Virus record (IMG/VR): IMGVR_UViG_3300010885_022663
Location: 1-36,004 of that record
DNA length: 36,004 nucleotides
Source: a virus
Strand: one strand, 5' to 3'
Positions 1-5,730 of the stretch are shown piece by piece; the stretch's first letter is position 1; every line of letters begins with the position of its first letter. Below the pieces are notes generated by a model that worked only from the letters and a program-made list of their open reading frames with translations, was not told the origin of the DNA and searched no databases. A program made the translations under genes and the position numbers.

Positions 1-412
1 CCCATCGGATATAGGTACTGAGTACTGAGTGTGCGAAGTACGAAGTCGATGAGCCATGAGTGCGACGACAGGAGCGAGAGGCACAGGAAGCATGAGAGCT
101 TCCAGGCAGAGGCCCGCGTTGACACGGCAACCGCTCAAATCACACCACACCAGGGGAACCTTCAGGTAGTAGTCGCCCCCCACCCACAGTGACAACAGGT
201 ATGTCCCAACACCGCAACGGACACAGGTCAAACAATCCTTTATTCGGCACCCGTGGGTAGGGCACCCATGCGCCCCATGCGCCGACAGCGCACGCCGCAT
301 GTAACGGCGGTTATGTGCCACCACCTGGGCAAGGAGAGAGAAAGGGAAGGCGGTGAGCTAATTATCGACCGATAATCGGCGATCGGACACAGACCTACGG
401 GTCGGATCGGAC
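1..412. other. Left non-coding region with short repeats
   Basis: No ORF here has a convincing start and ribosome binding site; the open frames are shadows. Visible structure: 7-bp direct repeats ACTGAGT at 17-23 and 24-30, CGAAGT at 34-39 and 41-46, a perfect 6-bp hairpin GGAAGC/GCTTCC at 86-103, a TTGACACGG motif at 119-127, and a repeated CATGCGCC near 267-285. It ends with the first operator-like palindrome at 361. It probably holds the promoter and leader of the early operon, but no textbook -35/-10 pair can be pointed to. Confidence 0.5.
361..376. promoter_or_regulatory. Operator-like palindrome 1
   Basis: Exact copy of ATTATCGACCGATAAT, 41 nt upstream of the first gene of the early operon. 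Perfect 7-bp arms around a 2-bp centre. It is the leftmost member of the family repeated through the left 10.5 kb. Confidence 0.75.
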
Positions 413-417
413 ATGAC

Positions 418-930
418 ATGAGCAGCACGGCAGTTAGCAAGGTTTCGGCGGATGAGTTCAAGGCGGCAATGGTCACGGGTGGCATCGATGGTCTGGTGAC
501 TGAGTATGTGTCGGCGGGTAAGGGCAGTCGGTTGGCGACGATCGATCTGTTCTTGGGTGTGGCGGCGGTGCCTAAGCAGAAGGACGTGAAGAGCGCCGAT
601 ATCTATCGGTTCATGCCTGCTGCGATCAAGGCGACGGATGACTCGCTCACGGGTCGTGGGTTGGTGGAGGTTGGTCGGTATGTCGAAAAGTCGTTCTGTG
701 TGCAGCTGTCCTACGCTCGTTCGCTGATCAAGGCGTGCGGCACGGTCAAGCAGGCTAGGGCATGCGCCGTGACGTATGGAACGATCAAGCTGGCGCTCGA
801 TTCGATGTCGGATGACAAGGCTCCTGCCACGCCGAAGACGTTGCTCGAAAAGGTGACGGCCCTGCTGACTGCTGAGGGTGTGGATGCGACGGAACTGGCG
901 ACGGTCAAGGCGTTCGTGGCGTCGCTCTGA
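418..930 (+). CDS. Hypothetical early protein, 170 aa
   Basis: I do not recognise this protein. It is predicted mostly helical, soluble, without signal peptide or membrane segment, and rich in Ala, Lys and Val. The ATG at 418 overlaps the stop of a three-codon ORF (413-421); no strong Shine-Dalgarno is visible, so the start is moderately sure. It is the first gene after the operator at 361 and is followed directly by a strong hairpin (942-972), so it may form a single-gene transcription unit. Codons end mostly in G or T, as in the other genes up to 3.87 kb and unlike the C-ending codons further right. Confidence 0.75.
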   Translation: MSSTAVSKVSADEFKAAMVTGGIDGLVTEYVSAGKGSRLATIDLFLGVAAVPKQKDVKSADIYRFMPAAIKATDDSLTGRGLVEVGRYVEKSFCVQLSYARSLIKACGTVKQARACAVTYGTIKLALDSMSDDKAPATPKTLLEKVTALLTAEGVDATELATVKAFVASL

Positions 931-941
931 GCGATCGATCG

Positions 942-972
942 GGAACCGATCGGGCATGGCTCGATCGGTTCC
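942..972 (+). terminator. Hairpin after first early gene
   Basis: Perfect 11-bp inverted repeat GGAACCGATCG / CGATCGGTTCC (942-952 with 962-972). The 9-nt spacer can extend the stem by three more pairs, one of them G-U. It starts 12 nt after the stop at 930. There is no T-tract, so termination is inferred from position and stability. GATCGG motifs recur through 931-1010. Confidence 0.5.
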
Positions 973-1022
973 GATGGGTTCATCGGCGGTTGTCGGTGGG
1001 CCGATCGGAACGGTTTCCAACA

Positions 1023-1038
1023 ATTATCGACCGATAAT
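1023..1038. promoter_or_regulatory. Operator-like palindrome 2
   Basis: Exact ATTATCGACCGATAAT, flanked by A and T to give an 18-bp match, 22 nt before the next gene. Its left flank TTTCCAAnAATTATCG is shared with the site at 1233. Confidence 0.8.
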
Positions 1039-1060
1039 TCGGTCAGGGAGATGGTGTGTG

Positions 1061-1222
1061 ATGGGCTTCAAAGTGGGTTCGACGGTGCTGGTTCGTGGAA
1101 CGGATTGGGGCCATCTGCAAGTGGTGAAAATCACTGATGATGGTCGACCGTGGTTGCGTCGCCACAGCGACGGTGTGGTCATTTCGATGGTCACGATGCT
1201 CGATCGGATTGTTCGGGTCTGA
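1061..1222 (+). CDS. Small basic protein, possible SH3-like barrel
   Basis: A 53-residue protein. The pattern of alternating hydrophobic residues (KVGSTVLV, GHLQVVKI, GVVISMV) suggests a small beta barrel of SH3 or KOW type, which phages often use for nucleic acid or protein binding; this is inference from the pattern only. AGGGAG at 1045-1050 serves the ATG at 1061 (10 nt spacing) or an in-frame GTG at 1058 (7 nt). It sits alone between two operators (1023 and 1233), so it looks like a separately controlled unit. Confidence 0.65.
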   Translation: MGFKVGSTVLVRGTDWGHLQVVKITDDGRPWLRRHSDGVVISMVTMLDRIVRV

Positions 1223-1232
1223 GTTTCCAAGA

Positions 1233-1248
1233 ATTATCGGTCGATAAT
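1233..1248. promoter_or_regulatory. Operator-like palindrome 3
   Basis: Exact ATTATCGGTCGATAAT (opposite centre orientation to site 2), starting 11 nt after the stop codon at 1222 and followed by a long hairpin (1261-1366). Confidence 0.8.
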
Positions 1249-1261
1249 TCGCTGATGGCGA

Positions 1262-1277
1262 ATTGTCGGCCGATGGT
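1262..1277. promoter_or_regulatory. Degenerate operator-like site
   Basis: ATTGTCGGCCGATGGT matches the palindrome consensus at most positions but has changes in both arms. It forms the outer 5' arm of the leader hairpin and may be a weak or decayed operator. Confidence 0.35.
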
Positions 1278-1349
1278 TTCTGCTAGTGCCATCGGATGTT
1301 CCGTGGGCCTGTTGTTTGCGGACGCTGCAATCGGGTGGTGCTAGCAGAA

Positions 1350-1365
1350 ATTATCGGCCAATAAT
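1350..1365. promoter_or_regulatory. Operator-like palindrome variant 4
   Basis: ATTATCGGCCAATAAT differs from the consensus at the centre and one arm position. It lies directly before the Shine-Dalgarno GGGAGG (1368-1373) of the gene starting at 1379. Confidence 0.6.
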
Positions 1366-1378
1366 TTGGGAGGTTCAA

Positions 1379-1690
1379 ATGGACAGGATCGTTGTTAGCT
1401 CTGTTGAGCGTGAGGGAATTTGGGTGGCGTTCGGGATGCGTGGTCCTGCCCCGTTGGGTTGTCGGGCGTTGGTCGAGGATCTGCAACGGACGGTCAACCA
1501 GTATATGGCGTTGGTTGCCGATCCTGATGCGTTCTGGCTCAACGTCGGTGCTGCTGCGGACATGGTGTGCGAGTTGGCGAACGATCTCGTCGGTCGCCAT
1601 CTCGCAACGCATCTGTTTCATTCGGTCAAGTTTGACGATGTGACGGTTCGTGAATGGGCGGCGTGGGTTGTGTCGTCGCGGAACAGCTGA
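1379..1690 (+). CDS. Hypothetical early protein, 103 aa
   Basis: Unrecognised. The start is well supported: GGGAGG at 1368-1373 lies 5 nt before ATG. The N-terminal third looks beta-rich (DRIVVSSVEREGIWVAF) and the rest helical; no signal peptide, membrane segment or metal motif. It lies between two operators (1350 and 1696), preceded by the long leader hairpin. Confidence 0.75.
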   Translation: MDRIVVSSVEREGIWVAFGMRGPAPLGCRALVEDLQRTVNQYMALVADPDAFWLNVGAAADMVCELANDLVGRHLATHLFHSVKFDDVTVREWAAWVVSSRNS

Positions 1691-1695
1691 CACGA

Positions 1696-1711
1696 ATTAT
1701 CGACCGATAAT
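1696..1711. promoter_or_regulatory. Operator-like palindrome 5
   Basis: Exact ATTATCGACCGATAAT with A/T flanks, 5 nt after the stop at 1690. The next gene follows 27 nt downstream behind the leader motif AGGAAATGGAGA (1721-1732). Confidence 0.8.
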
Positions 1712-1720
1712 TCGTTCCTG

Positions 1721-1732
1721 AGGAAATGGAGA
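1721..1732 (+). promoter_or_regulatory. Conserved leader motif AGGAAATGGAGA
   Basis: Extended Shine-Dalgarno-like motif, 6 nt before ATG 1739. The same 11-12-mer recurs at 2342-2353, 2915-2926, 5660-5671 and 8411-8422, always downstream of an operator palindrome. Confidence 0.6.
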
Positions 1733-1738
1733 ACAGTC

Positions 1739-1894
1739 ATGAGTTTCTACAAGCTGGTTGATGAGTCGGTTGCCGATTGGTTTGGCGACGACAGAGGTGC
1801 GTTGTACGGGTTCGCTGAGGATTTGGCGGCGTGTCACATGCGTCGTCATGTGAATGTTCTGGCACGTCGGGAGGTGTTGGGTGACGAGGGCTGA
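1739..1894 (+). CDS. Small hypothetical protein, 51 aa
   Basis: Unrecognised soluble small protein, acidic at the N-terminus and basic near the C-terminus (HMRRHVNVLARREV). Supported by the AGGAAATGGAGA leader directly upstream, by codon use like its neighbours and by overlap of its 3' end with the next gene, whose GTG at 1881 lies inside it. First gene of a three-gene unit (1739-2284) bounded by operators at 1696 and 2285. Confidence 0.65.
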   Translation: MSFYKLVDESVADWFGDDRGALYGFAEDLAACHMRRHVNVLARREVLGDEG

Positions 1895-1994
1895 CGGTTT
1901 GCGTCATCTGCGGGTGCTGTTGGTGTCGGTTGGGTTGTCGGTCGGGTTTGTGGTGGCGACGTTGGTTGCCAACTATTTGGAGGTGAAGCGGTGA
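1881..1994 (+). CDS. Membrane microprotein, 37 aa
   Basis: Starts at GTG with GGGAGG at 1869-1874, spacing 6 nt, and overlaps the end of the previous gene by 14 nt. After a short basic N-terminus (TRADGLRHLR) comes a single hydrophobic span of about 20 residues (VLLVSVGLSVGFVVATLVA) and a short polar tail, so a one-pass inner-membrane peptide is likely. Function unknown; phage early membrane microproteins may act in exclusion or host takeover, which is only a guess. Its TGA overlaps the GTG of the next gene (GTGA). Confidence 0.65.
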   Translation: MTRADGLRHLRVLLVSVGLSVGFVVATLVANYLEVKR

Positions 1995-2284
1995 GAGTGT
2001 TTATGACGGATGCGCCTGTGGCGTATGACTATTCGTTCACGGTGTCGGTCGAGGCTCCTCGTCCTGATGTTCAGGGTCGGACGTGTCGGGTGGTGTCGAT
2101 TCCTGATGGGGATGCCGATTATCAGACCGATCGGTATCGGTCGGATGGTTTCTGTTTCGTGCAGGAACTGTTCGGTGTGTCGGGGCCTGATGTGTCATGC
2201 CCTGATTGTGGGGATCCCGATGGTCCTTGCGATAGGTGCAAGTGCTGCGGTCGGCGGATCTGTGGGCCAGGGTGTGCGGTCTGA
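1991..2284 (+). CDS. Cys-rich protein with zinc-finger-like C-terminus, 97 aa
   Basis: GTG start 7 nt after GGAGG (1979-1983), overlapping the previous stop by 4 nt. Residues 1-65 look beta-rich; the last 28 residues hold eight cysteines (C70, C73, C80, C83, C85, C86, C91, C95), including two CxxC pairs, as expected for one or two zinc-binding knuckles. It could bind DNA, RNA or a host protein; no family is recognised. The operator at 2285 begins at the very next base after the stop codon. Confidence 0.75.
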   Translation: MRVFMTDAPVAYDYSFTVSVEAPRPDVQGRTCRVVSIPDGDADYQTDRYRSDGFCFVQELFGVSGPDVSCPDCGDPDGPCDRCKCCGRRICGPGCAV

Positions 2285-2300
2285 ATTATCGGTCGATAAT
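2285..2300. promoter_or_regulatory. Operator-like palindrome 6
   Basis: Exact ATTATCGGTCGATAAT abutting the stop codon at 2284 with no gap. Followed by a 9-bp hairpin at 2316-2339 (TGCGTCAAC / GTTGGCGCA, one G-U pair). Confidence 0.8.
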
Positions 2301-2315
2301 TCGGTCGAGGTGTTG

Positions 2316-2339
2316 TGCGTCAACAATCCCGTTGGCGCA
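2316..2339 (+). promoter_or_regulatory. Leader hairpin before gene at 2359
   Basis: 9-bp stem with one G-U pair and a 6-nt loop, between operator 2285 and the leader motif at 2342-2353. Part of the recurring operator-hairpin-SD arrangement; attenuator or RNA-stability role is inference. Confidence 0.4.
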
Positions 2340-2341
2340 GA

Positions 2342-2353
2342 TGGAAATGGAGA
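2342..2353 (+). promoter_or_regulatory. Leader motif TGGAAATGGAGA
   Basis: Second copy of the extended Shine-Dalgarno-like motif, 5 nt before ATG 2359. An in-frame ATG at 2347 inside it could add four residues but would lose the ribosome binding site. Confidence 0.5.
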
Positions 2354-2358
2354 AACAC

Positions 2359-2841
2359 ATGAGTGATTACGAAAGCTTGCCCCGTCCAACTTTGGACATG
2401 AGGGACGGTCAGATCGCTGCGCTGAAGATGACCAACGACAGTTTGGAACTGTTGGTGGAAGAGTTGAAGAGTCGCATCACGATCGCTACGGCGAACCGCA
2501 ACCAGATTCTGTCAACGGTCCATGACGGTCTGTTGGAGTGGCACACGGATGGCACGATCAATGATGACAACCTGACTGAGGAATGGGTGGATGCGCTCGT
2601 CCATTGTGGGATGGAAGAGTTCGGTCAGACGCATTCGTACACGATCACGATCCCTCAGATCGACATTTCGGTCGAGGTGAAGGGGACGGTGTCTACGAAC
2701 TGGGATGATGTGCAGTCGGTGTTGGAGTCGTACGCCTCTGAGTTCGTGATGAATGTCGATGAGCCTGATCTGTCGGGCGTGGAGTGTGAGGTTGAGTACC
2801 ACACTGCCAATCAGGACGATGTGGAGGTTTCTGAGGACTGA
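2359..2841 (+). CDS. Hypothetical acidic early protein, 160 aa
   Basis: Unrecognised. Residues about 15-55 look helical and may form a coiled coil (DGQIAALKMTNDSLELLVEEL); the middle holds a beta-type stretch (YTITIPQIDISVEVKGTV), and the tail is strongly acidic (DVEVSED). Very acidic early phage proteins sometimes mimic DNA or sequester host factors, but nothing specific shows that here. Single gene between operators 2285 and 2843, with leader hairpin and motif upstream. Confidence 0.75.
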   Translation: MSDYESLPRPTLDMRDGQIAALKMTNDSLELLVEELKSRITIATANRNQILSTVHDGLLEWHTDGTINDDNLTEEWVDALVHCGMEEFGQTHSYTITIPQIDISVEVKGTVSTNWDDVQSVLESYASEFVMNVDEPDLSGVECEVEYHTANQDDVEVSED

Positions 2842-2842
2842 A

Positions 2843-2858
2843 ATTATCGGTCGATAAT
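2843..2858. promoter_or_regulatory. Operator-like palindrome 7
   Basis: Exact ATTATCGGTCGATAAT, starting 2 nt after the stop at 2841 and followed 5 nt later by the 13-bp hairpin at 2864-2893. Confidence 0.8.
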
Positions 2859-2863
2859 TCTTT

Positions 2864-2893
2864 GGGGGACGGCCAGTTGGCTGGTCGTCCCCC
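2864..2893 (+). terminator. Strong GC hairpin between operator 7 and gene 2934
   Basis: 13-bp stem GGGGGACGGCCAG / CTGGTCGTCCCCC with one G-U pair and a TTGG tetraloop. No T-tract follows. It could terminate the previous unit or act as a leader structure; the next gene's Shine-Dalgarno lies 22 nt downstream. Confidence 0.55.
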
Positions 2894-2914
2894 GTGTGGT
2901 TCACAACTTGTTTG

Positions 2915-2926
2915 AGGAAATGGAGA
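2915..2926 (+). promoter_or_regulatory. Leader motif AGGAAATGGAGA
   Basis: Third copy of the extended Shine-Dalgarno-like motif, 7 nt before ATG 2934. Confidence 0.55.
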
Positions 2927-2933
2927 TCCTGAA

Positions 2934-3872
2934 ATGACAGACACTCTGATTGTCACGCCCCAACGGCGGGTGGCGACGACAAAGGTGCCGATGGGCTTGT
3001 TCGTTGAGGCTCATGCGGTGGAGATGAATGCTGCGGTCAAGGCGTTCGACAGTATGCCGTTGGGTGTGCGACGGACGGTGTATCGCAACCTGTTGGACGA
3101 GTTCGGTGCGTTGCGTCCGCAGTTCGGGTTGGGTGCGAACCGTACTCGTATGACGGTGCTGCAACGTCCGTCGGATGTGAAGAAGAACAATGTGAAGATC
3201 GGCAAGAACGGTCTGGATACGTTGTCGCTCACTACGTCGTCGTCGGGTGAGTGCAAGGTGTTCCATGATGGCCGTTGGCTGGTGTTGAACACTTGTGCGT
3301 GGGCTGGGTTGTGTGGCCCGTTGTGTGTGTTGTCGCATGGTCGGGGGAAGTTCTCGACGGTGCGTGCGGCCCGCAGTTGGCGCACCTACTGCCTGTTCGT
3401 GGACCCTGTTGCGTTTGCGATGGTGTTGCGTCATGAGATCCTGTCCGCTGATAAGGGTGTGGACTTTCTGGCACGGTTCAATGTCAACTCCAACCTGCCA
3501 TGGGAACTGGTGGACGCACTGTTCGACGGTGTGCGGATGTTCGCCTACGACTACTCGAAAGATCCGACCGTCCTCGATGGGGACGGGTGGCTGCTCCCGA
3601 ATTATCGGGTGGTGTATTCGTGGTCGGAGCGTTCGGACCCGACGGCGGTGGGGTCGTTCTTGCGCCGTGGTGGTGCTGTGGCGATGGTGACGAACCGTGT
3701 CAAGGGTGCTGATGTTCGGGAGTCGGTGATGGTCGATGGCGATCTGTTCCCGATGGTCGATGGCGATCTGTCGGATGACCGTTTCACGACCCCCAGGGGT
3801 GTGGTGGTGGATCTGTATGCGAAGGGTGCTGCTGTGAAGCGGACGACCCGTTTCGTGCAGCAACTCTACTGA
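2934..3872 (+). CDS. GP88-like cysteine-containing phage protein, 312 aa
   Basis: Residues 121-131 hold a C-x5-C-x3-C cluster, followed by HGRGKFSTVRAAR and a Trp/Arg/Thr-rich stretch. This resembles the cluster and the conserved Gly-Arg-Gly / Ala-Arg region of the actinophage 'gene product 88' family as I remember it; the match is a pattern judgement, not a search. Function of that family is unknown. Start supported by AGGAAATGGAGA 7 nt upstream. Near the C-terminus an 8-residue unit MVDGDLxx is tandemly repeated (DNA 3728-3771). Single gene between operators 2843 and 3878. The last large gene with G/T-ending codons. Confidence 0.7.
   Translation: MTDTLIVTPQRRVATTKVPMGLFVEAHAVEMNAAVKAFDSMPLGVRRTVYRNLLDEFGALRPQFGLGANRTRMTVLQRPSDVKKNNVKIGKNGLDTLSLTTSSSGECKVFHDGRWLVLNTCAWAGLCGPLCVLSHGRGKFSTVRAARSWRTYCLFVDPVAFAMVLRHEILSADKGVDFLARFNVNSNLPWELVDALFDGVRMFAYDYSKDPTVLDGDGWLLPNYRVVYSWSERSDPTAVGSFLRRGGAVAMVTNRVKGADVRESVMVDGDLFPMVDGDLSDDRFTTPRGVVVDLYAKGAAVKRTTRFVQQLY
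3728..3771 (+). repeat. 24-bp period tandem duplication inside gene 2934
   Basis: GATGGTCGATGGCGATCTGT occurs at 3728-3747 and exactly again at 3752-3771, encoding MVDGDL twice. In-frame, so probably a recent slippage duplication. Confidence 0.85.
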
Positions 3873-3877
3873 GTCGA

Positions 3878-3893
3878 ATTATCGACCGATAAT
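3878..3893. promoter_or_regulatory. Operator-like palindrome 8
   Basis: Exact ATTATCGACCGATAAT, 5 nt after the stop at 3872; the small ORF at 3910 follows 16 nt later. Confidence 0.8.
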
Positions 3894-3909
3894 TCTTGAT
3901 GAGAAAGGA

Positions 3910-4002
3910 ATGATGCCGATGGCAGGGGCTATATGCACTGCATGCTGGTTCGGGTTCCTGTGGTTCATTGACTGGAACTCCCGCCGTATTCGTAAGCCAT
4001 AG
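3910..4002 (+). CDS. Putative membrane microprotein, 30 aa
   Basis: ATGATG start behind GAGAAAGG (3901-3908); the second ATG at 3913 has better spacing. A hydrophobic, aromatic stretch (AGAICTACWFGFLWFI) is followed by a basic tail (NSRRIRKP), which fits a single membrane anchor with positive-inside tail. Directly downstream of an operator and followed by a hairpin at 4009-4037. It is short, so it may not be real. Confidence 0.45.
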   Translation: MMPMAGAICTACWFGFLWFIDWNSRRIRKP

Positions 4003-4008
4003 TTTCCC

Positions 4009-4037
4009 CCCACGGGTCGTTTGACACGGCCCGTGGG
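4009..4037 (+). terminator. GC hairpin with TTGACACGG in its loop
   Basis: 8-bp stem CCCACGGG / CCCGTGGG with an inner CGT/ACG extension. It starts 6 nt after the small ORF and lies 29 nt before ATG 4067. The base composition of the plus strand changes here, from G/T-rich to C/A-rich. It could be a terminator or a leader structure; no T-tract. Confidence 0.5.
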
Positions 4038-4066
4038 AGGGTTGTCCTGAGTGAAAGAGAGCCGAT

Positions 4067-4390
4067 ATGAACGACAAGATCAAGACCGAATGGGTGAATG
4101 CCCTGCGGTACGGGAACTACACCAAGTGCAAAGGTCAGTTGCACCAAACCCTCCCCGATGGGACCGATGCGTTCTGCGCCCTGGGGGTTCTGGGGAACGT
4201 GGTCCAACCCTCGTACAGCTACGACGTGTTTGTCGACGCAAACGGCTGCACCCTCTTTGAGTTGCCCTACGAGGTTCAACGCCAGCTTGGGCTGACTGCC
4301 GCTGAAGTGAACCTGATCGTCACGATGAACGACGACGGCCCCGACGGGACGTTCGACGTGATCGCCACCTATGTGGAGATGGTGCTGTGA
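4067..4390 (+). CDS. Conserved phage protein of the WxxALRxGxY type, 107 aa
   Basis: N-terminus EWVNALRYGNYTKCKGQLH followed by FCALGVLGNVV matches a pattern seen in many phage hypothetical proteins (W-x2-AL-x-G-x-Y ... FC-x-LGVL), whose function is unknown as far as I know. The C-terminal half contains GLTAAEVNLIVTMND, which also recurs in such proteins. GAAAGAGAG precedes the ATG. First gene after the composition change, with mainly C-ending codons; its stop overlaps the next GTG (GTGA). Confidence 0.75.
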   Translation: MNDKIKTEWVNALRYGNYTKCKGQLHQTLPDGTDAFCALGVLGNVVQPSYSYDVFVDANGCTLFELPYEVQRQLGLTAAEVNLIVTMNDDGPDGTFDVIATYVEMVL

Positions 4391-4689
4391 AGCACTACGG
4401 AACCCCCAACCAGACCGCCCCGACGGCCGCACCGTTAGCCGCTGTGACCGTGTTCGACCCGTGGCCGTTCATGGACGACTTCATCGACCTGACGGTCGAT
4501 TGGTCGTACATCGACGGGGTCGGCAGGGTGTGCCGCCCCGACCAGGAACTCCCTACATGGTTCTGCCTGAACCTGGGCAGGGACCGCATCCTCGCCACCG
4601 ACACCGATGGCAACCACTACGTCACATCCGCCGACGGTCTGGGTGCCTACTGCGCCCTGAACCACATCACCAACCCGCACTCCGACTGA
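4387..4689 (+). CDS. Hypothetical protein, 100 aa
   Basis: Unrecognised. GTG start overlaps the previous stop by 4 nt, implying translational coupling. Contains aromatic-rich segments (DPWPFMDDFIDLTVDWSYID) and two short Asp/Gly loops (ATDTDGNHY, SADGLGAY). No signal peptide or membrane span. Lies between the WxxALR protein and the DUF932 protein. Confidence 0.7.
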   Translation: MKHYGTPNQTAPTAAPLAAVTVFDPWPFMDDFIDLTVDWSYIDGVGRVCRPDQELPTWFCLNLGRDRILATDTDGNHYVTSADGLGAYCALNHITNPHSD

Positions 4690-4700
4690 AAGGCCCCATC

Positions 4701-5618
4701 ATGGCAATCCTCAAAACCTCCACATCGTTCCGTTCCACGCCGATGGCGTTCGACCCGTGCCGTGACGCATCCGAAGCCCTGATCAAGGCAGGGTTGAACT
4801 ACACGGTGAACTCGACACCGCTGTCGCATCTGTCCCCGTTCGACCACCCGTTCGCTGACAAGTTCCATGCTGCTGTCCGTTCGACCGACGGTGCGATCCT
4901 GGGTGTGAACTCCAACAAGTTCCACCACCACCAGCCCGAAATGTTGGGTGTGTTGGCTGATGCGGTGATCAAGATCCGCCCCGATGCCTACATCTCAGCG
5001 GGCGGTCAGTCGAAAGACGAACGCACCCAGTTCCTCGTCGTCACCCTCGACGGCGAACCGATCGAGGGGCCGCACGGTCGGCACAACCGCAACATCATGT
5101 TGCTCAACGGGACGAACGGCAACGCCATGTTGCAGGCGATCGCATTCGACTTCACGTTCCATTGCATGAACCAGTTCCCGCTGATCCGCCAGAACGGTTC
5201 GTTCCTGTTCCGTCTGGGCCACACCTGGAACGCCACCCAGGCGATCCCGACAGCGATCACAGCGTTGCAAGACGCTGCGTCAGCGTTCGATGAGTTCGAT
5301 CGTGAACTCCGCATCCTGCTGGCAACCCCGCTGCTGTCATCGCCCGATGACATGTTCCGACAGATCGTCGGCGCAGCCCCCGTGAAAGAGGGTCGTGGCC
5401 TCACCCTGTGGGAAGACCGTCTGGAGTCGCTGCGGGCGGAGTACAACGCCGACCACAACGACTACTGCCACGGCACAGGGCTGGGTGTGGTGATGGCCGC
5501 ACAAGCCGTCGATGAGCACGGGTCCAAGGTGCGTGGCGGTGAGCGCGATCTTCAGCGCATGTCCCGTGTCATGTCGAACACCTACCCGCTGATGGAGAGG
5601 GCGTTGGCTTTGGTCTGA
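4701..5618 (+). CDS. DUF932-family phage/plasmid protein, 305 aa
   Basis: The order of features matches the phage/plasmid-like DUF932 family (TIGR03299-type): an N-terminal region with AVRSTDGAILGVNSNKF and a HHHQPEMLG motif near residues 74-82, a YISAGG segment, then LNGTNGNAMLQAI and a helical C-terminal half. Family members are common in phages and plasmids near replication genes; their biochemical role is not established. ATG 4701 was chosen because the family-like sequence starts there, just after the stop at 4689; the open frame extends further upstream over the previous genes. Followed by the operator variant at 5627. Confidence 0.85.
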   Translation: MAILKTSTSFRSTPMAFDPCRDASEALIKAGLNYTVNSTPLSHLSPFDHPFADKFHAAVRSTDGAILGVNSNKFHHHQPEMLGVLADAVIKIRPDAYISAGGQSKDERTQFLVVTLDGEPIEGPHGRHNRNIMLLNGTNGNAMLQAIAFDFTFHCMNQFPLIRQNGSFLFRLGHTWNATQAIPTAITALQDAASAFDEFDRELRILLATPLLSSPDDMFRQIVGAAPVKEGRGLTLWEDRLESLRAEYNADHNDYCHGTGLGVVMAAQAVDEHGSKVRGGERDLQRMSRVMSNTYPLMERALALV

Positions 5619-5626
5619 CCGACCAA

Positions 5627-5642
5627 ATTATCCACCGATAAT
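5627..5642. promoter_or_regulatory. Operator-like palindrome variant 9
   Basis: ATTATCCACCGATAAT, one arm change from consensus (G to C at position 7), shared exactly with the site at 8230. It starts 8 nt after the stop at 5618. Confidence 0.7.
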
Positions 5643-5645
5643 TCG

Positions 5646-5691
5646 GGTGGGGGGAGGGGAGGAAATGGAGATAACCGACCCTCCCCCCACC
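5646..5691 (+). promoter_or_regulatory. Perfect 13-bp hairpin presenting the leader motif in its loop
   Basis: GGTGGGGGGAGGG (5646-5658) is perfectly complementary to CCCTCCCCCCACC (5679-5691). The 20-nt loop carries AGGAAATGGAGA (5660-5671), the motif used as Shine-Dalgarno elsewhere. Here the next good start (5731) is 59 nt further on, so the motif is not its ribosome binding site unless translation begins at an in-frame ATG at 5665. Confidence 0.65.
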
Positions 5692-5730
5692 GTCCGACAG
5701 TACACCAACCCGTCCCGAAAGGACAACCTG

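Larger units (their letters stand above)
1261..1366 (+). promoter_or_regulatory. Long leader hairpin with embedded degenerate operators
   Basis: Positions 1261-1290 pair with 1337-1366: 24 of 30 positions are Watson-Crick, five of the six others are G-U in RNA, leaving one mismatch. The loop is 46 nt. The outer ends of both arms are degenerate operator palindromes (1262-1277 and 1350-1365); the inner part is a perfect TTTCTGCTAG/CTAGCAGAAA repeat unrelated to the operator. The stem ends 2 nt before the Shine-Dalgarno GGGAGG of the next gene, so it could control its translation or attenuate transcription. Confidence 0.6.

Noticed and set aside
240-1023. Minus-strand ORFs over the left region (240-485, 358-1023)
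   Set aside because: They run across operators and the 942-972 hairpin and oppose the better supported gene at 418.
3598-3613. AATTATCGGG inside gene 2934 as an operator
   Set aside because: Only the left half-site matches; the right arm is absent and the site is within coding sequence.
2901-3863. 320-codon minus-strand ORF
   Set aside because: Antisense of the gene at 2934, which has a clear leader motif and sensible protein; the minus product is His/Arg/Gln-rich.
4371-5618. 415-codon version of the DUF932 ORF
   Set aside because: The first 110 codons run over two other coupled genes in another frame and look like shadow sequence; the family-like part begins at ATG 4701.
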